Source: Gambelia wislizenii (lineage: Eukaryota > Chordata > Lepidosauria > Squamata > Crotaphytidae). Taken from it: DNA of 64,000 bases. Shown here in pieces: positions 41,599 through 55,700 of this stretch (positions are counted from its first letter, which is position 1; each line of letters starts with the position of its first letter). The stretch lies in assembly GCA_030847615.1 (NCBI GenBank), contig JAUMIR010000002.1, positions 283,010,028 to 283,074,027 on the forward strand, read 5' to 3'. The notes beneath the pieces are model-generated. The model saw nothing but the letters and a program-made list of their open reading frames with translations, made no database searches and was not told where the DNA came from. Position numbers and translations under genes: made by a program.

Positions 41599-42497
41599 GT
41601 AAAGATGGAAATGCAGATGCCCCAATTCACAGATGTGACAGTTATTTCTCTTTCCCTGCCTATGATAAGGTGTTTCACATAGAGCGTATTTGGATTTCTA
41701 ACTTCCTTCACAAAGTATTTCCAAGAAACAGCGGTGGCAGTGCTATCATTTTTATCATGCAAATCCTGCCCATGATTGGTAAATTGTCTGTTACCATCTT
41801 TTCAATCCGTTTTTTAAAATGTGCTTAATGTCAGGATGTTAAGCTATAGATTTTTCAATTTGTTGGGAACATTTACTTGCAGGTTTTTCTTTTTCTTTTT
41901 AGTTTATTTTTTATAGAATACATTGAGGTCAAGGAATTTGTACGAAATTGAATGCTTCTATATACTTATATGTGTAAATGCCTTTTACCCCTTGCATAGC
42001 AAATAATAAAATAGGGGAAACAACTAATAAAAACAACAAAAAAAATGAAAGCAACTAATAAAAACAAAGAACTAAAGTTAAAAAAAAAAACTTTTTCGTA
42101 AACCTCATTGTCAGCAGAAGAGTTGGGTAGGAGGGAAGTGAGAGATACCTCTCCTGGCACCCCCTTCAGTCTCAGAATTGGCGTGGGTGGGCATCCCATC
42201 GGGCCAAAGCAAAACCAGAGACTCCTGTCTTGACTTTTACTCCACCCTTGCTGTTGGTATTCCCTCATCTTCTTCCTTTGGTTCATCAGCTCCCTGCCTA
42301 TGGCAGTAACCTTTCAACATCTCTTTTGGCTGTCAGCAGATGGAGAGAGCGATGGTTGTGGGACTTTCCATGATGACACCACGTGGGCAGGAAGTGTGGC
42401 AATGGCCACATACTCACTTCCTGGGATTTCGCTACCAGCGTGGATAGGGAGGAGGACCAGAAGTCTCAACGCTGACACAATTTTGTGGTTCCCACAG

Positions 42498-42900
42498 GTG
42501 CCCCCATGTCCTCACAATCAGGAAAGGGTGGAACATGTGAAGAGGAGGAGGAAATGTCTCTTGCAGATGAAGTCAACTGTTGTATCAACACATTTGTTAT
42601 TTGTATTCTATATTTTCTATTGTTATTGTGTGTTGTTTTTCCTTACATCCCTCCTGCCCACAGTCTTTCATCACTAACCCCATCCCCTTGTTATGAGCTG
42701 AGGCTACAAGCTGGTTGACGGGGCTGGGAAGGAATTTTATCTACAATGTGCAATTGGCGGAAGCGATGTGGGGGTTTGTTTTCCCCATAGTAAGGTTCAG
42801 GCTATTATTTGTAGTATTATGGGGGCACTTAGGGTTTATTTTGGCTTTCTTTGACCAGTAGTGAGTGGAGGGGCATACTTTTGCTGAATCAGTTAATAAA
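42498..42900 (+). pseudogene. Unit B terminal exon and poly(A) signal
   Basis: Acceptor TTCCCACAG at 42,489-42,497. The frame VPPCPHNQERVEHVKRRRK matches the terminal exon of A and C (EPTCPQNQESSEHVKRRR), and AATAAA lies at 42,895-42,900. The last ~120 bases are almost identical to 2,455-2,575. Confidence 0.55.
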
Positions 42901-43043
42901 ATTATTTCTTCTCCAACTTAAATTTCATAGTTTTTTTTTTCTCAAGAGCCAGTCTGCTTTATCTACAATAAACAAAGCATGGTATTTGCTTTGAAATATG
43001 TAGTTTTAGAAAATTTTGAAATTGATTTTCTCTTCATTATGAA

Positions 43044-43265
43044 TTTCTGGAAAGCTAGTGTGGTGTAGAGGTTTCTGCACTGGACTATGACTCTGAAGAT
43101 CAGAATTCGTATTCTGCTTGCACATTGAACCCACTGGGTGACCTTGAGTGAGTGATACTCTCTCAGCCTCAGAGGAAGGCTGAGACCCCCTCTGAACAAA
43201 TCTTGCCTAGAAAACCCCGTGATAACTTCCCCTTACAGTTGCCATGAGCCAGAAAAGAGTTGGAG
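43044..43265 (+). mobile_element. tRNA-derived SINE (duplicate of 2,704-2,925)
   Basis: Same element and insertion site as in the left copy, differing at a few bases. Confidence 0.75.
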
Positions 43266-45074
43266 AAACACAAGGGCAATACATTTCTGAGTAAATGTGC
43301 CTTGCCTTCCTTTTGAGATGAGGAGAGGAGTCTTCCAATCCTAATTCCTGTCCTTCTTTTCATTTGAGAAGTGCAGGTCCTCTGTTTCTCATATCAAAGC
43401 AACATAATGCACAATGACAAGTTCTGTTGTGTTTTGAAGGCCACAGTGAAGAGGATTTGCAGGGCAGAAGGAGAGACTCAGAACCTTCAGGGAAGAACGG
43501 GGGGCTCTTGTGACCAAAGATAAGAACCTATCCCCCAACAACCTATGCTGAAAAGACTGCCTTGCCTAGGAGTTTGCTGTTTTGGCCTGCAGAATCAAGA
43601 TTCCTTAGTCAGAATTGAGATTCTCGAGTCTGACCTGCACAACCCATGATATTACAGCCATTTTGAAATCCTTGAAGAGACAGCATATAGAAGATGGAGT
43701 GAAATCTTTTCTCCTTCTCCAGAGTGCTTATCACCCTAGCCAGTTGTTTGTGGGTTTTTTGCTTGCAAACCCATCTCTCCTATTCAGAATGAGAGCAGAA
43801 TGGCAAAGCACTCTTTTGCACCATCACAACATTTACACTTGAGTGGTGTTAGTTCCCATATTGGCTTTCTCTCCCTGGAAATATGACAATATCACTTACA
43901 CCACACCTTGTTTGCTCAACCTCCTGCTCCATTGGCATTTATTTTTTAAAGGAAGCCATAACTGTGCCATTATGTCATGATGTTACCATAGGGGGAAGAA
44001 CCCATTCCCTGCCCAGGTCTTGGCTTAATCTTGCCTATGTCTACTTGGAAGTAAGTCACATTGAGTTCTCTAGGAGTTAATCCTAAGTCAATAGGTATAG
44101 GCTTGCAGCTTTGATGCAGCTGTAAAACTGTCTTCTCACATTGCTCTGGGAAAGGTGTTTTTGTGCTTGCATGTATCCAGAAAATTTGTGTCTTAAGGAG
44201 AGCCAGTGTACTGGAGAGTTCTTGGCCAGTCTCCAACTTTCCTTTTTTGGACAAAGGACTGAAGCGTGGGACGGCCTCCTAGCTCCAGAGGTTTCTGGAT
44301 GAGATTGATTATTTAGATCTATTTCCATTTGCTTTCAGGACTGGTTATGGAACAAAGATCACTTTGGTCACTGTGGTGGATGACCTATGCTAGGAACTAG
44401 AGAGGGGAAATGTGTTCCCTTTGTTTCTGCTCAATTTCTCAGCGGGTTTTTGGATCATGGAAACTTATTCCAGACAGGGCAGAGGTGCTCCTGCTCAGTC
44501 AACAGGAGACCAGGAGGAGGGATTCAGTCTGTGCCGGATGGCGATATGTTCCCCCTGAAGGTCCACATCTTCTGTGTGCTCCTGGATTGAACCCTGAGCC
44601 CAGAGGGTCAGGGACTCCATTTTCTAAATTGAATTTCATCCCCTCCACACCACAATAGTCTTATCTCCTAATCTGATTCGCAAGGAAATCTCATCCCTGG
44701 AAATTTGCAAGCTTTTTCTCCTGGGCCATTTGACATAGTTTTGAAACTTGTCCTGTTGTTTTATTTGTGCTGTCATTACAATATGTTTTGAATAGACTTA
44801 CAGCTCTTGTGCTTGCAGGTGTGTGTGTGGGGGGGTGGGGTTTGGGGGGTGATTTCTTCAGTTTAGTTTTCCCTGAAAAGGATTTATTTGTACTCATCTC
44901 AGCCATGATGGGTCTATTGGTTTAAATCTTTTTCAAGTTGTTCTAATAGTTCAACTAGAAGTCCTCTATATTAGCTATTCCTTTCTCTTTAATTCCCTCA
45001 ACCAATTATATTATATTTTGGTTTAAAAAAGTGATGTTCTAAGAAATGACAAAGACATCATGGTGGTAGTGCAA

Positions 45075-45470
45075 AGAGTATCTTATACTTAAACCATCTC
45101 TGCTCTGAATGGGCTCACTATTTTGTTGTGTAGTTTTTTCTCCTTATACTTAAAGTATCTCTTCTCTGAATGGGCTCACTATTTTGTTGTGTAGTTTTTT
45201 CTCCTTATATTTAAACCATCTCTCCTCTGAATGGGCTCACTATTTTGTTGTGTAGATTTTTTTCCCCCTATTAATTAAACCATCTCTCCTCTGAATGAGC
45301 TCACTATTTTGTTGTGTAGCTTTTTCTCCTTATACTTAAACCATCTCTCCTCTGAATGGGCTCACTATTTTGTCATGTAGTTTTTTCTCCTTATACTTAA
45401 AGTATCTCTTCTCTAAATGGGTCCATTATCTTCCCCAGTAGTTTTTTGATTTGTTTTTTTACATTAGCTG
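45075..45470. repeat. 61-bp minisatellite upstream of copy C
   Basis: Six units of the CTGAATGGGCTCACTATTTT type, against five in unit A and one in unit B. Confidence 0.85.
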
Positions 45471-45654
45471 AAAGTATATCTCCATCAAAATGTTTGGGTA
45501 ACATATCACTTTCTATTTGAATCCATGCTATTGTGTTAGCGGCTTTTATGAATTTAGCTGTATGAAGCAAACTTGGTCGAGCTAAAGCTGTCCATGAAGA
45601 ATTACTCTACTTGGGAGTATTCATGAACCTCAAAGATTTCTTCCCTCCTATGTT

Positions 45655-46270
45655 TAAACTTATTTCCCATTTTGTAAATTTTGTCTTAAACATTGATGTT
45701 GGAATGGGCTCACAGATGAACAAAAAAATAGCAAAAAAAAGAAAAAGAAAAAGAAAAAAAGAAAAAAAAAGAAAAAAAAAGATGAGCTTAGACTGTAGCT
45801 AGCCTGCCCAATAGAGTAAGTGGTCAAGTAGACCATTTCTTTTTGATTGTTTGATATAGCGAAATATTTGTAATTCACAAGGACCTTTGGTGAAAATATG
45901 GCAGAGGGCCTTTGTTCCCTGGCGGCCTTTGAGAATTGCTTTTGCAGTCCTTGTATAATGGGTATTTGCAATTTTGTAAATTTTGTCTTTTGGTGGATTG
46001 GCCTGAAGAAGAACAGATATTTATGTGGATAAAGCTCAGCTTGGATAATAGAGAAAATGGTAGAGAAAAATAATTCCTTTTTTTTTCCTCCCCCCACCCT
46101 GCTGAACGGTAAATATTTTCTTGTAATTCACAGGTACACCTGGTGGGAACATGGGAGAAGGCCTTCCAGTGGCTGATCGCAGTATTCGGAATTGCCTTCT
46201 TTCTGGAAGAGGGTGAAAAGCGGTTTTTGTTTCCTCTACGAGCTTTTGAGAATTGACCTTGCAGCCCTTG
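45655..46270. repeat. Two tandem ~290-bp units upstream of exon 1 of copy C
   Basis: Same pair as 7,110-7,690. An A-rich purine tract (45,725-45,781) has expanded in the first unit, where unit A has only an A9 run. Confidence 0.65.
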
Positions 46271-46274
46271 GATT

Positions 46275-46748
46275 ATGTGTTGGACTATGATTTGTTCTCG
46301 TTCTTTGAATCTGTTCAACTGCTTTCCACTTTTAAGGGAGATCTGCCATGCTTGTATGGATTCAAAAAGCGGCAGTTGTGTGTCTGGATTCCGGGGCCCT
46401 TTGTGTTTACACGGTCGCCATGACAATGAGGTTCCGATCCAGCCCAGGGCTGCTCATTTCCCTTCTGGACTTGGCTGTGGGCAGAAGCCCCTTGGGATCG
46501 CTCCTGCCAGTGGTCCCCGGTTGAGCGAACGCTTGCAGTGCATTCAGGAGACGATGGCATTCACCAGACTGCGCAGAGTAAGCGCTGACCCCCTGGCATT
46601 GGTGGGACAGAAGGAGGGTCACTGGGCACACAGCAAGGGGCCACCAGCTGCACTGACCTTGCGAAGCAGCCCCAGGAAAATCCCCCTCAGAAAGGAGAGT
46701 GAGATGAAAATCGTACCCAAGAGCAAGGGAAGTAGTTTTGAAATATAG
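46275..46748 (+). other. Conserved open frame spanning exon 1 of copy C
   Basis: Counterpart of 7,681-8,154, same length (157 codons), with a handful of amino-acid differences. Confidence 0.35.
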
Positions 46749-49700
46749 TAGTTTAGGTGATTTTCCTTGTGTTTTTTCTGGGCTGTGAGGCCGTGTTATG
46801 GAATAGTTTCATTCTGACATTTTGCCTGCATCTGTGGCTGGCATCTTCAGAGATGGGTTAGAGTGTGTGTGGAGTTTATATATTGTGAACCCCTTTTGGG
46901 GAGTATATGTAAATTCATGTATTTGAATGGTTAGTTTCTGGGTATAGAAATGCAAGGAGGATTAGTGTCTGGCTAATGGTTAGGGTTTTTTTTTATAATT
47001 CCTTTTTATTTATCAAAAAAACAGTAGAATACAATTGAACATGTCCATTTGATAGTTACAAGTCACTACAAAATGTCAGACAGTCAGCCTAAGTACCTCA
47101 GACCAGAACTTCTAGACCAGAGGGCAATAAAACCACGTGTGGAGATATGTGCCTTTGTTCTTGCCACCCCTCCAGCAATTGGGACTACTACTTTTGGTGA
47201 TTTGAGCCAGTCTGTGGGGTGTCAAATACCACTTATAAACCACCTTAACTGTGTTTTCTTGTATTATGACTGGACCTATCCGAAACGTTGGAGATTTCCA
47301 GATGTTTGACCAGTCCAGATCGCTTAAGGGGTGCATTACCTCAGTTTCCCAGGCTGATTTGAATCGAATGGTCTCTGTCATTGTGGTTTCTATCATAAAG
47401 TTGTATATAATTGCCATGTGGCCCTTGACCTGAATGGTAGAGGGCATACATAAGTTTTCAAATTTCGTTAGAAGTCTACAGGCGAAGCCCTGATGTTGCA
47501 TATGGGATAAGAAATGCACCATTTGGGTGATTTGTATCCAAGTGGGCTGAATGGGGTCCAAATCCTTTATGGGTTCTTCTTTGCTTTTAGGAACATTTTT
47601 ATTATATAGATCAGATATCATATATATCCCCTTCTTGTCCCAATCTAGGTAAGTTGTGTATTTGATCCCAAAAAAATTTGGGATGGGTCTGGAAGTGTGG
47701 ATGGGTGATACCTGGGGCATCCTTTTGTGACTCCACTGTTTCCAAACTCTTAAATACATTCGTGAGAAATGATTTTCAATTTTTTTGATGTGAGGGTAGG
47801 AAAGATTAGAGAAGTACATTTCCATATGTTTTGGGTCTTTCAGTTTTAATTCTGTCTCAATCCAGTTAGTTTGGGGGGGTTTTCTTGAATATCTGGACCA
47901 GATGCATAAGCTGAGCAGCCATAAAGTAATATCGCAAACTTGTAATGACCAGCCCTCCGTTTGGAGTTTCTGATATAAAATACCTTTTGTAAATCTTGTT
48001 TTTTATTGTTGAAAATGAAAGTGTGGAATAGTTTTTTCCAAATGTTGAAGTTTGTCAAAGGGGGTTCCAGAGTGATCATGAAAAATAGCAATAGAAGTCG
48101 TGCAAGTACAAACATTTTTAGTATCGCTATCCATCCCAAGAGGGATATGTTAAATGTGGCCTAGTGGTTTATTTTTTGCTTTATCCAGGTTGTGAGTTGT
48201 TTATACTTCCATGGCAACAGTTGAATTATGTTTTTGGTGATTAGTATCCCTAGATATTTAAATCCAGAGGGTTGTAGATGTAATTTAGTTAGCTGTTGCT
48301 ATTCGTGTTGTGTTGAGTGCGGGGTATTTGGGCATAGTAGTTTTGATTTTTGCATGTTTACTCTAAAACTTGTGTATGTGTCAAATTTGTTCAGTATCTT
48401 TTGGAGGGCAGGAAATGCAATTGTCATGTTTGTGATATAGAATAAAATGTCGTCCGCAAAAATTCCGATTTTGTGCATTTGTTGGTGGATTGCAGGCCCT
48501 TCGATTTGGTGTGTCATCCTAATTGGTTCTGCAAAGGGTTCTATGGCTATTGCGAATAATAGAGGGGACAATGGGCACCCCTGGTTGGTTCTCTGATGTG
48601 TTCGAAAGTTTGTGACTCTACTTTGTTAGCATAGATCGTTGCTTCAGAATTGGAGTACAGATTTTGGAGAAATGTTACGAATTGGTGTCCCATATTCATT
48701 TTTTGGAGCACTCCAAATAGGTATGGCCATTCCAACCAATCAAAGGCTTTCAATGCGTCTAGTGATATCAAAGCCAGGAGTGTGTGCCTTTTGTTGCAAA
48801 AGTGCATTATATTTAGTGTTCTTCTGATGGTGTCGGCTAGCTGCTGGCCAGGCAAAATGAAAGAGACTCAAAGACACTCTATGTTAAGTGCATTAACTAA
48901 ATTGACCCGAAATCACAAGATTCATCAAGACAAGCAGACACTCATTCAATTGATGAAAATAAAATCTGAATTAGAGGAATTAGATTTTAAAAGCATCCAT
49001 ATAGCCACCCAATATACAAAGGCACGTTACTATCAGCATGGGAAAAAAAACTCGAAACTACAGGCACGCCTAGTTAAGAGGAAAGCTGAAAAAAGAACCA
49101 TCTCACAGATTAAAACCCTCGATGCAATTACTGTTAACTAAAACCATGGACATACTCCAGAGGTTTCACACATTGTATAAAGAGTTATATATGTCGGAGT
49201 GCCCTCAATCCCTAGATCTCACCCAATCCTTAGACTCACTAAAAATCCCAGAACGTACGGAACAACACAAAGCAGCTCTAAATTCCAGAATCACCATACA
49301 AGAAATTGAACAAACAATTACTCAATTGGAACTGGGACAGGTGTCAGGGCCCGACGGATTCTCCACTGAATTCTATAAACAACTCAAAACAGAACTTACC
49401 CCACACCTACACAACCTGTATAATGAACTCCTCCACAATGGTCTGCATCCATGCAGCTGGAAGAGATCACGGATCATCCCGATCCCCAAGACAGAGGATG
49501 ACACGCCTGTCATCACTGCCTTCAAAGCAATTGCCCTGATCAACTCTGACCTTAAAATAATGACCTCAATCATTTCAAAACACCTGAAGGCTTTCATCAC
49601 TGATTACATACATTCCAACTAAAAAGGCTTTATGCCTGGCCGGTGGCTAGCCGACGCCATCAGAAGAACACTAAATATAATGCACTTTTGCAACAAACGG

Positions 49701-52700
49701 CACACACACAACCTGCCTTTGACATCACTAGACGCATTGAAAGCCTTTGATCGGTTGGAATGGCCATACCTATTTGGAGTGCAAATCAAAACTACTATTC
49801 CCAAATACCCCGCACTCAACACAACACGAATGGCAACAGCTGACTAAATTACATCTACAACCCTCTGGATTTAAATATCTAGTACCTCAGCTCCCACCTA
49901 GGCTTCTAAATATTCAAACGTAGGCTCCCACTAAACAATCCACCTAGAGGACTAGGGGAGAGAGAGATGCTGCCCTTGACCACAGTCTCCAAAACCTCAG
50001 GGGGTAAGGATGGGGAGGAATGGGCCATCTGGGTGGATGTTTTGGCCCGTTTGGGGGGGTGGTCCTCCTTGGGGACCGCAAGGGAGCAAAACCAGCCCCT
50101 CTGTCATGGCCTTCTTTCTCTGACACTGATGGATGCTTGTGTTTTCCATTCTCCTTTGCAGAACATCAGGAGGCTCTGCTCCTTGTGTGTTCCCTGCTGT
50201 GTGGGCACTCCAGAAGAAGAGGTTGCCAAGGATCCTCCTGCCAGGTATCCTCCTCCTGCCTTTTCCACCACACCTTTCCTCAAGGTGGCTTTCATGTCAC
50301 AGAATCATAGAATTGTAGAGTTGGAAGAGACCACAAGGGCCATCCAGTTCAACCCCCTGCCATGCAGGAATACACAATCAAAGCATCCCTGAAAGATGGC
50401 CACCCAGCCTCTATTTAAGAAGGAAGGAGACACCACCACACTCTGAGGGAGGGTGTTCCACTGCAGAACAGCTCTTATTGCAAAAAGTTCCTCCTAATGT
50501 TGAGGTGGAATCTCTGTTCCTGGAGCTTGCATCCATTGCTCCATGTTCCAGTCTCTGGAGCAGCAGAAAACAAGCTTCCTCCATCCTCAATGTAACACCC
50601 CTTCAAATACTTAAACAGGGTTAAACAGGGTTCTTCAGTTAATTTCCCAATGTTATTATTTTTTATGTACTCCTTCAATTCTGTCTCTTTTTCCTTCTCC
50701 GTTCCTGTGTCTGAGTATAATGCGCCATAATATTGTTCAAATTTTTTCATAATATCATCTTGTAAGGTGTAGGTTGTGTTGTCATCTATAATTTGAGTTA
50801 TAAGTTTCTTCTCTTTCACCTTCTTAAGTCTATATGACAACCATCTACCTACTTTATTTGTGTTTGCAAAGTGATTTTGTTTTATTCTTTTTCATTTGTG
50901 GCCTATATCTTCAATCATTTCTTGCTGTAGCTCATTTTGTATGATTTTTTTTTCTCCTAGAATCTACTTATTTTGAGGATCATGATTCAATCTTTTCTCT
51001 TTTTCTTTTAATTTCTCTGAGAGTTTGGCTTTATTTTCTCTTTTCTGCTAACATATTTCTGCTCCTTTTTGTAAAAAATACTCCTCTTATTGTTGCTTTG
51101 AAAGCATCCCATATCACTTTTTTTCTGAATTTCTTTTAAATTATGGATTACAAAGTATGTTTTTATCTCCTTCTTCATTTTTTGTACAAACTTTTCATCT
51201 CTAAGTAGAGATTCTTTTAATTTCATAATCATACAGTGAGAGGGCCACTAATAAAGTTCTGGAAATACATAAAACATAGATGCTAACATGCCATCCCTTT
51301 ATGGTTGTCTCCGGTAGAAGCCTTTCAAATAAAATGGAAGAAAAAAGAAGAATGGTTCAGATATAACGATTTAATAGAACTGGTGAAGGGGGCAGAATTT
51401 CGTATGAAATCAAGAGAGGAAATGCAAAGACAAGGGATGGAAACAAATTGGTTTACATATTATCAAATAAAAGAGAGATTTGACGAAGACAAAAAGAAAT
51501 ATGGTTTTATGCAAGAACAGAATGATATAGATAAGATAATATGGGGAACAGGAAAGAAGAACACTGCAAAATTATATAAAGTAATGTTAGAAAGAGAACT
51601 AGAAAAAGAACTGGTAAAAGACACCATGATAAGATGGGCAAGGGATATAGGTGACCCCATAACATTAGAGGAATGGGAAAATGCGTGGGCCATAACAAAT
51701 AAATTCACAGCTAATCAAGACCTCAAAGAGAACTATTTTAAAGTAGTAAATAGGTGGTATCTTACACCGGCAAGACTAAGTAAAATCTATAAATTAGAAA
51801 ATAAGAAATGCTGGAGATGTGAAAAAGAAGTGGGATCCCTATATCATATGTGGTGATATACATATGTCCAGTTATAAAAACTTTTTGGGCAAAGAGACAT
51901 GGAATAATACAAAAGATGCTGGGGGTTAAGTTCGCTATGGAACCTAAACTGTATTTGTTAAATATAACTTCAGTACTAGAAAGATACCTACAACAAAGAT
52001 ATTGGAGAGTCCTACTGTATCTAGTAACAACCGCTAGAATAAAGATCGCAACCAGATGGAAAAAGAAGGAACCTCCAGAGCCATAAGAATGGTTAGGGGA
52101 AATACTAGAGATGAAAGATAACGATAAATTAACAAGAATAATAAATAAAAGAAATGTGGATGAAATGAACAAAGAATGGAAAGGTATAGATGAATACCTG
52201 GTTAAACGTGGGTACTTATAAGAAGTTATTACAGACCGGTATGAATTAGAAAGGAAAAATAGAAATAAGATGGCAGGAGAAGCTTCAATTGTAGTTAAAT
52301 AATATAAGCTAATATGTAAAAGGAGAAATTACAAGGAAAAAAATCAAATATGGTTAATATAAGCATATAGATAATATAGATACGGGTTGAGTATGAAATA
52401 TAAGGAAATATCAGAGGAAGGTTCTTTCGAAGCAAATATGTGGGAGGAAAGGATCAATAATAGAAAATCCTTGGCTTTATAATACTAAGGAAGTCGAAGG
52501 AGGGGGGAAGTAAAGGAAACGGAATGGAAGTTTAAGAAGTAATGCATCAGAATAATGGATTTATGGTTAATTTTTTTTTTTAGTTAATAATGGTCTTATG
52601 GTTAGCTTTGAGTTGATAATGTGACTTAATGGAAATTAAGTAACAAAAAAATTGTTTAGATGCATTTAACTAATCACCTTAATAATTTGTAAATGATTTA

Positions 52701-55700
52701 TGTACTAAAATTGAAATACTGTCTTGATGACTACTTAAAGCTTGAATAAATAAATAATAATTAAAAAAAACACAAATACTTAAACAGGGCTATCATATTG
52801 CCCCTTAAGTGTCTTTTTCGAGGCTAAACATACCCAGCCCCCTATGTCCCTCCTTAATCTTCCACTACATACCATTACTCGGAGGCTACCTGAAAATGTG
52901 ATACCATGTGTTGAAATAGATTTGCCTCTCATCTAAATGATTTTGGATCTCCAACTTTCTTCAGAAATGGTTTCCAACGAACAACTCTGGTACTGCTATC
53001 ATTTTTACACCACTAATCTTGCCCATGTAATTCTGTCACCATCTTTTCAATACTTTTTCAAAAATTTGCGTAATGTCTGGATGTTAAGCTTTATGCACAC
53101 TGCTTTAACAGTTTGAATTCTTTCTCCTTTCAGTGCCCTGGAGTCGAAAGGAGCTGGTGTTGAAGAGCATTTCACAACAAACACTGTGGAAGCTTCTCAT
53201 ACCACGCTGGTAAGGAAGGAAAGGCAGACCACCCCCAACTCACAAATGGGGCAGTTCCCTCTCCTCCCCTGCTCAGTCTTCCTCAACAGTCCCCATCCTT
53301 TTGATACCTTGGTGCAGGAAGGCCAAAATGGAGAGAGCTAGGGTTGGATGTAGCCTCAGGTCTTAACCTCCCATTCGATGAGCCAGCAGAGGAGAGTGCT
53401 TCCTTATAGTTGGCCAAGCAGGGTTGGGCTTGGAGGCAGGGATGTGCCAGCATCAAAGGGCCAAACCCTTTATCTTTCCCACATCCATCCCTTCTACATC
53501 TCCTTTCCCCTTTCCGCATCGCTTCCCTGCAGTTCTGCAAGATTCAGACAGAATTGCCCAGGAAAATATGGTAGCTGGGGAAAGGTATAAACACCCTTTG
53601 GTTGCCCTCTCCCACCACTTCATATCAGGTTTGTGCATGAGGGAATAAAAGAATGAATCTGCTCCTTAGGATTCAAGAGAAGAGGAAGAGGACACAGTGT
53701 GCAGCATCGACAGCTTGAAGAGCCAGGAGGTAGAGCCTTCAGCCAGGTAGGCCATTCTCTACTGAAGAGGCAAAAGAGACACCATGGTCTCATAGAGTAA
53801 ATAAATAGATCGCATGGATTGAAGTCCAACCTTTCCATTTTCCTTTGGAAATGCAAACTCTCTTGCAAAGAGCTGTGAGCATTGCAGTGGCAGTGTCTAC
53901 TAGGAGCCCTTGCTTCCATTTAGCATGGCTGCTAAAATGAGGTGCTGCTGACATCTTGCGGCTTCTTTGCCTCCTTAGTGTTCTGGACCCACAGGAAGCC
54001 AGCAGGGAGGAGGAACAGAGTGAGACCTGCAGTAGGGAAAACTCTCTCCTCTCTTGGGTAAGGATGAAAGAGGAGAAGGATCACATTTTGGGAAAGAGAA
54101 GGGGGTTGGGGTTCAATGCAAGTGCCCAAATAGCCACTTTGCTCTTCATTATTCTTCACAGGATTCCTTGGCCGTCGAGGGAACACCTGCCAGCCTCAGG
54201 AGCTTGGACACTCCCTCTGATTCAGAGAGGTACCCTCTCTGAATGTCCCCCCATGGTGCTTAGTTCTGATTGCAAAACTCACTGAAGTCCAACCTTTCTA
54301 CTTTCCTTTGGAAATGCAAACTCTCTTGCAAAGAGCTGTGAGCACTGCAGTGGCAGGGTCCACAAGGAGACCTTGCTCCCATTCAACATGGCTGCAGAAG
54401 GGAGGTGGTACTGATGTCTTGTGGCTTCTTTTCCCCGTTAGTGACTCCCAGGAAGCCATCAGGAAGGAGGACCAGTCTAGGACCTTTAGTCTGGAAAGCT
54501 CTCTCTTCTCTTGGGTAAGGAAGAAAGAGGAGGAGCATTACATTTCAGGGATGAGGGAGGGGTCCTGTTTCAGTGGAAGTGCCCACATAGCCACTTTGCT
54601 CTTCTCTTTCTTTCACAGGATTCCTTGGCCGTAGAGGGGACGCCTGCCAGCGTCAGGAGCCTGGACACTCCCTCCGATTCAGAGAGGTACCCTCTTCTCA
54701 CTTTGGGGGTGGGGAGCAGCTCCTGCTGTGGTCCCTGTATCTCACAAGTCAGCTGGGGAAGTGACAAGGAAGGCCAGTTGATCTCCAGAGCTGGCATGGG
54801 GCATGGATGTGAGGAGGAGGCACAGCCTCCATTTTCATCCTTAGTGTGCTCAGGAATCCCCAGCTGCTGTGGACTGGAGAGAAAGAATGGCTGGGGCATT
54901 TGGTTTAATTAAGGTGGACTTGTTTCTTTCATTTCTGCTGTTATTTTCCTGATAGTCTCCTGGAGACCACGGACAAGGAGGCCAGTGATGAGGAGTCCTC
55001 TTCTAGCAGATGGGTAAGGGAGAAAGTGTAGAGAAGAGGGTCAAGCAGTATCTGAGCAGGGACTGGGTTGGGGAGGTGATTTCCCTGCTTTCTCAGATTC
55101 AGCGGAAGGTGGGAGTGACTAAGGGAATGAATCTGATTCACAGGATTCATCGGAGGATCTTGACGACACTCTGGCTAACATAAGCACTCTGAAGACGGAG
55201 GTGCGGGAGCGTAATCCCAGTTCAGACAGGTAGGCCTTCCTCTGCTGCGGGAGAAGAGGAAAGGTCCAGCTGTGGTATGGGTCCTCCATACTCAGTGGCA
55301 GAATCCTGCTGAAACACCCTCTGGTGCTCTGATATTAGAAAAGGAAAGAGCAAGTGCCGGCTTCCTGGCTGCTCTTGGGTTGCGACTCAGAGGAGTCACC
55401 TGCAGTCTAGTATTGGGGGGGGCTCCTCTTTGGGCTTAATATTCTTATCTGTGGGGGACTTTTTTCCCTAGAGCATTGGAGTCCCTCCAGAAGAGAAGTT
55501 CTGAGATGGAGGAGTCTTCCAGCACTTGGGTAAGGAAGGAAAGGCTGCCCCCCCCCCCGCCAAAAAGAAGGGTGAGGGTGGACTGAAGGGTGCCCCTCGT
55601 ATAAAGAGCAGCTACAAGGGATGTTGCAGGATGGGCAAGGCCAAGACTCACAGAGAGGGATACAATTTTGCATTTTTTTGGCTACACTATTGACGTCTAA

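Larger units (their letters stand above)
36445..42900 (+). pseudogene. Unit B: broken copy of the acidic-protein gene
   Basis: Exon 1 (36,445-36,468, MAFTRLLR) keeps its ATG and GTAAGC donor. Exon 2 is destroyed: only about ten of its last bases remain (to 40,963), abutting a CR1 tail, and AG|GT has become AT|GT. Exon 3 (41,523-41,598) is intact and open. Exons 4 to 14 are lost by a deletion that joins intron 3 (about 41,960-42,090) to the 3' region. The terminal exon (from 42,498) and AATAAA (42,895-42,900) remain. Without exon 2 and the acidic repeats it cannot make the family protein. Confidence 0.65.
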
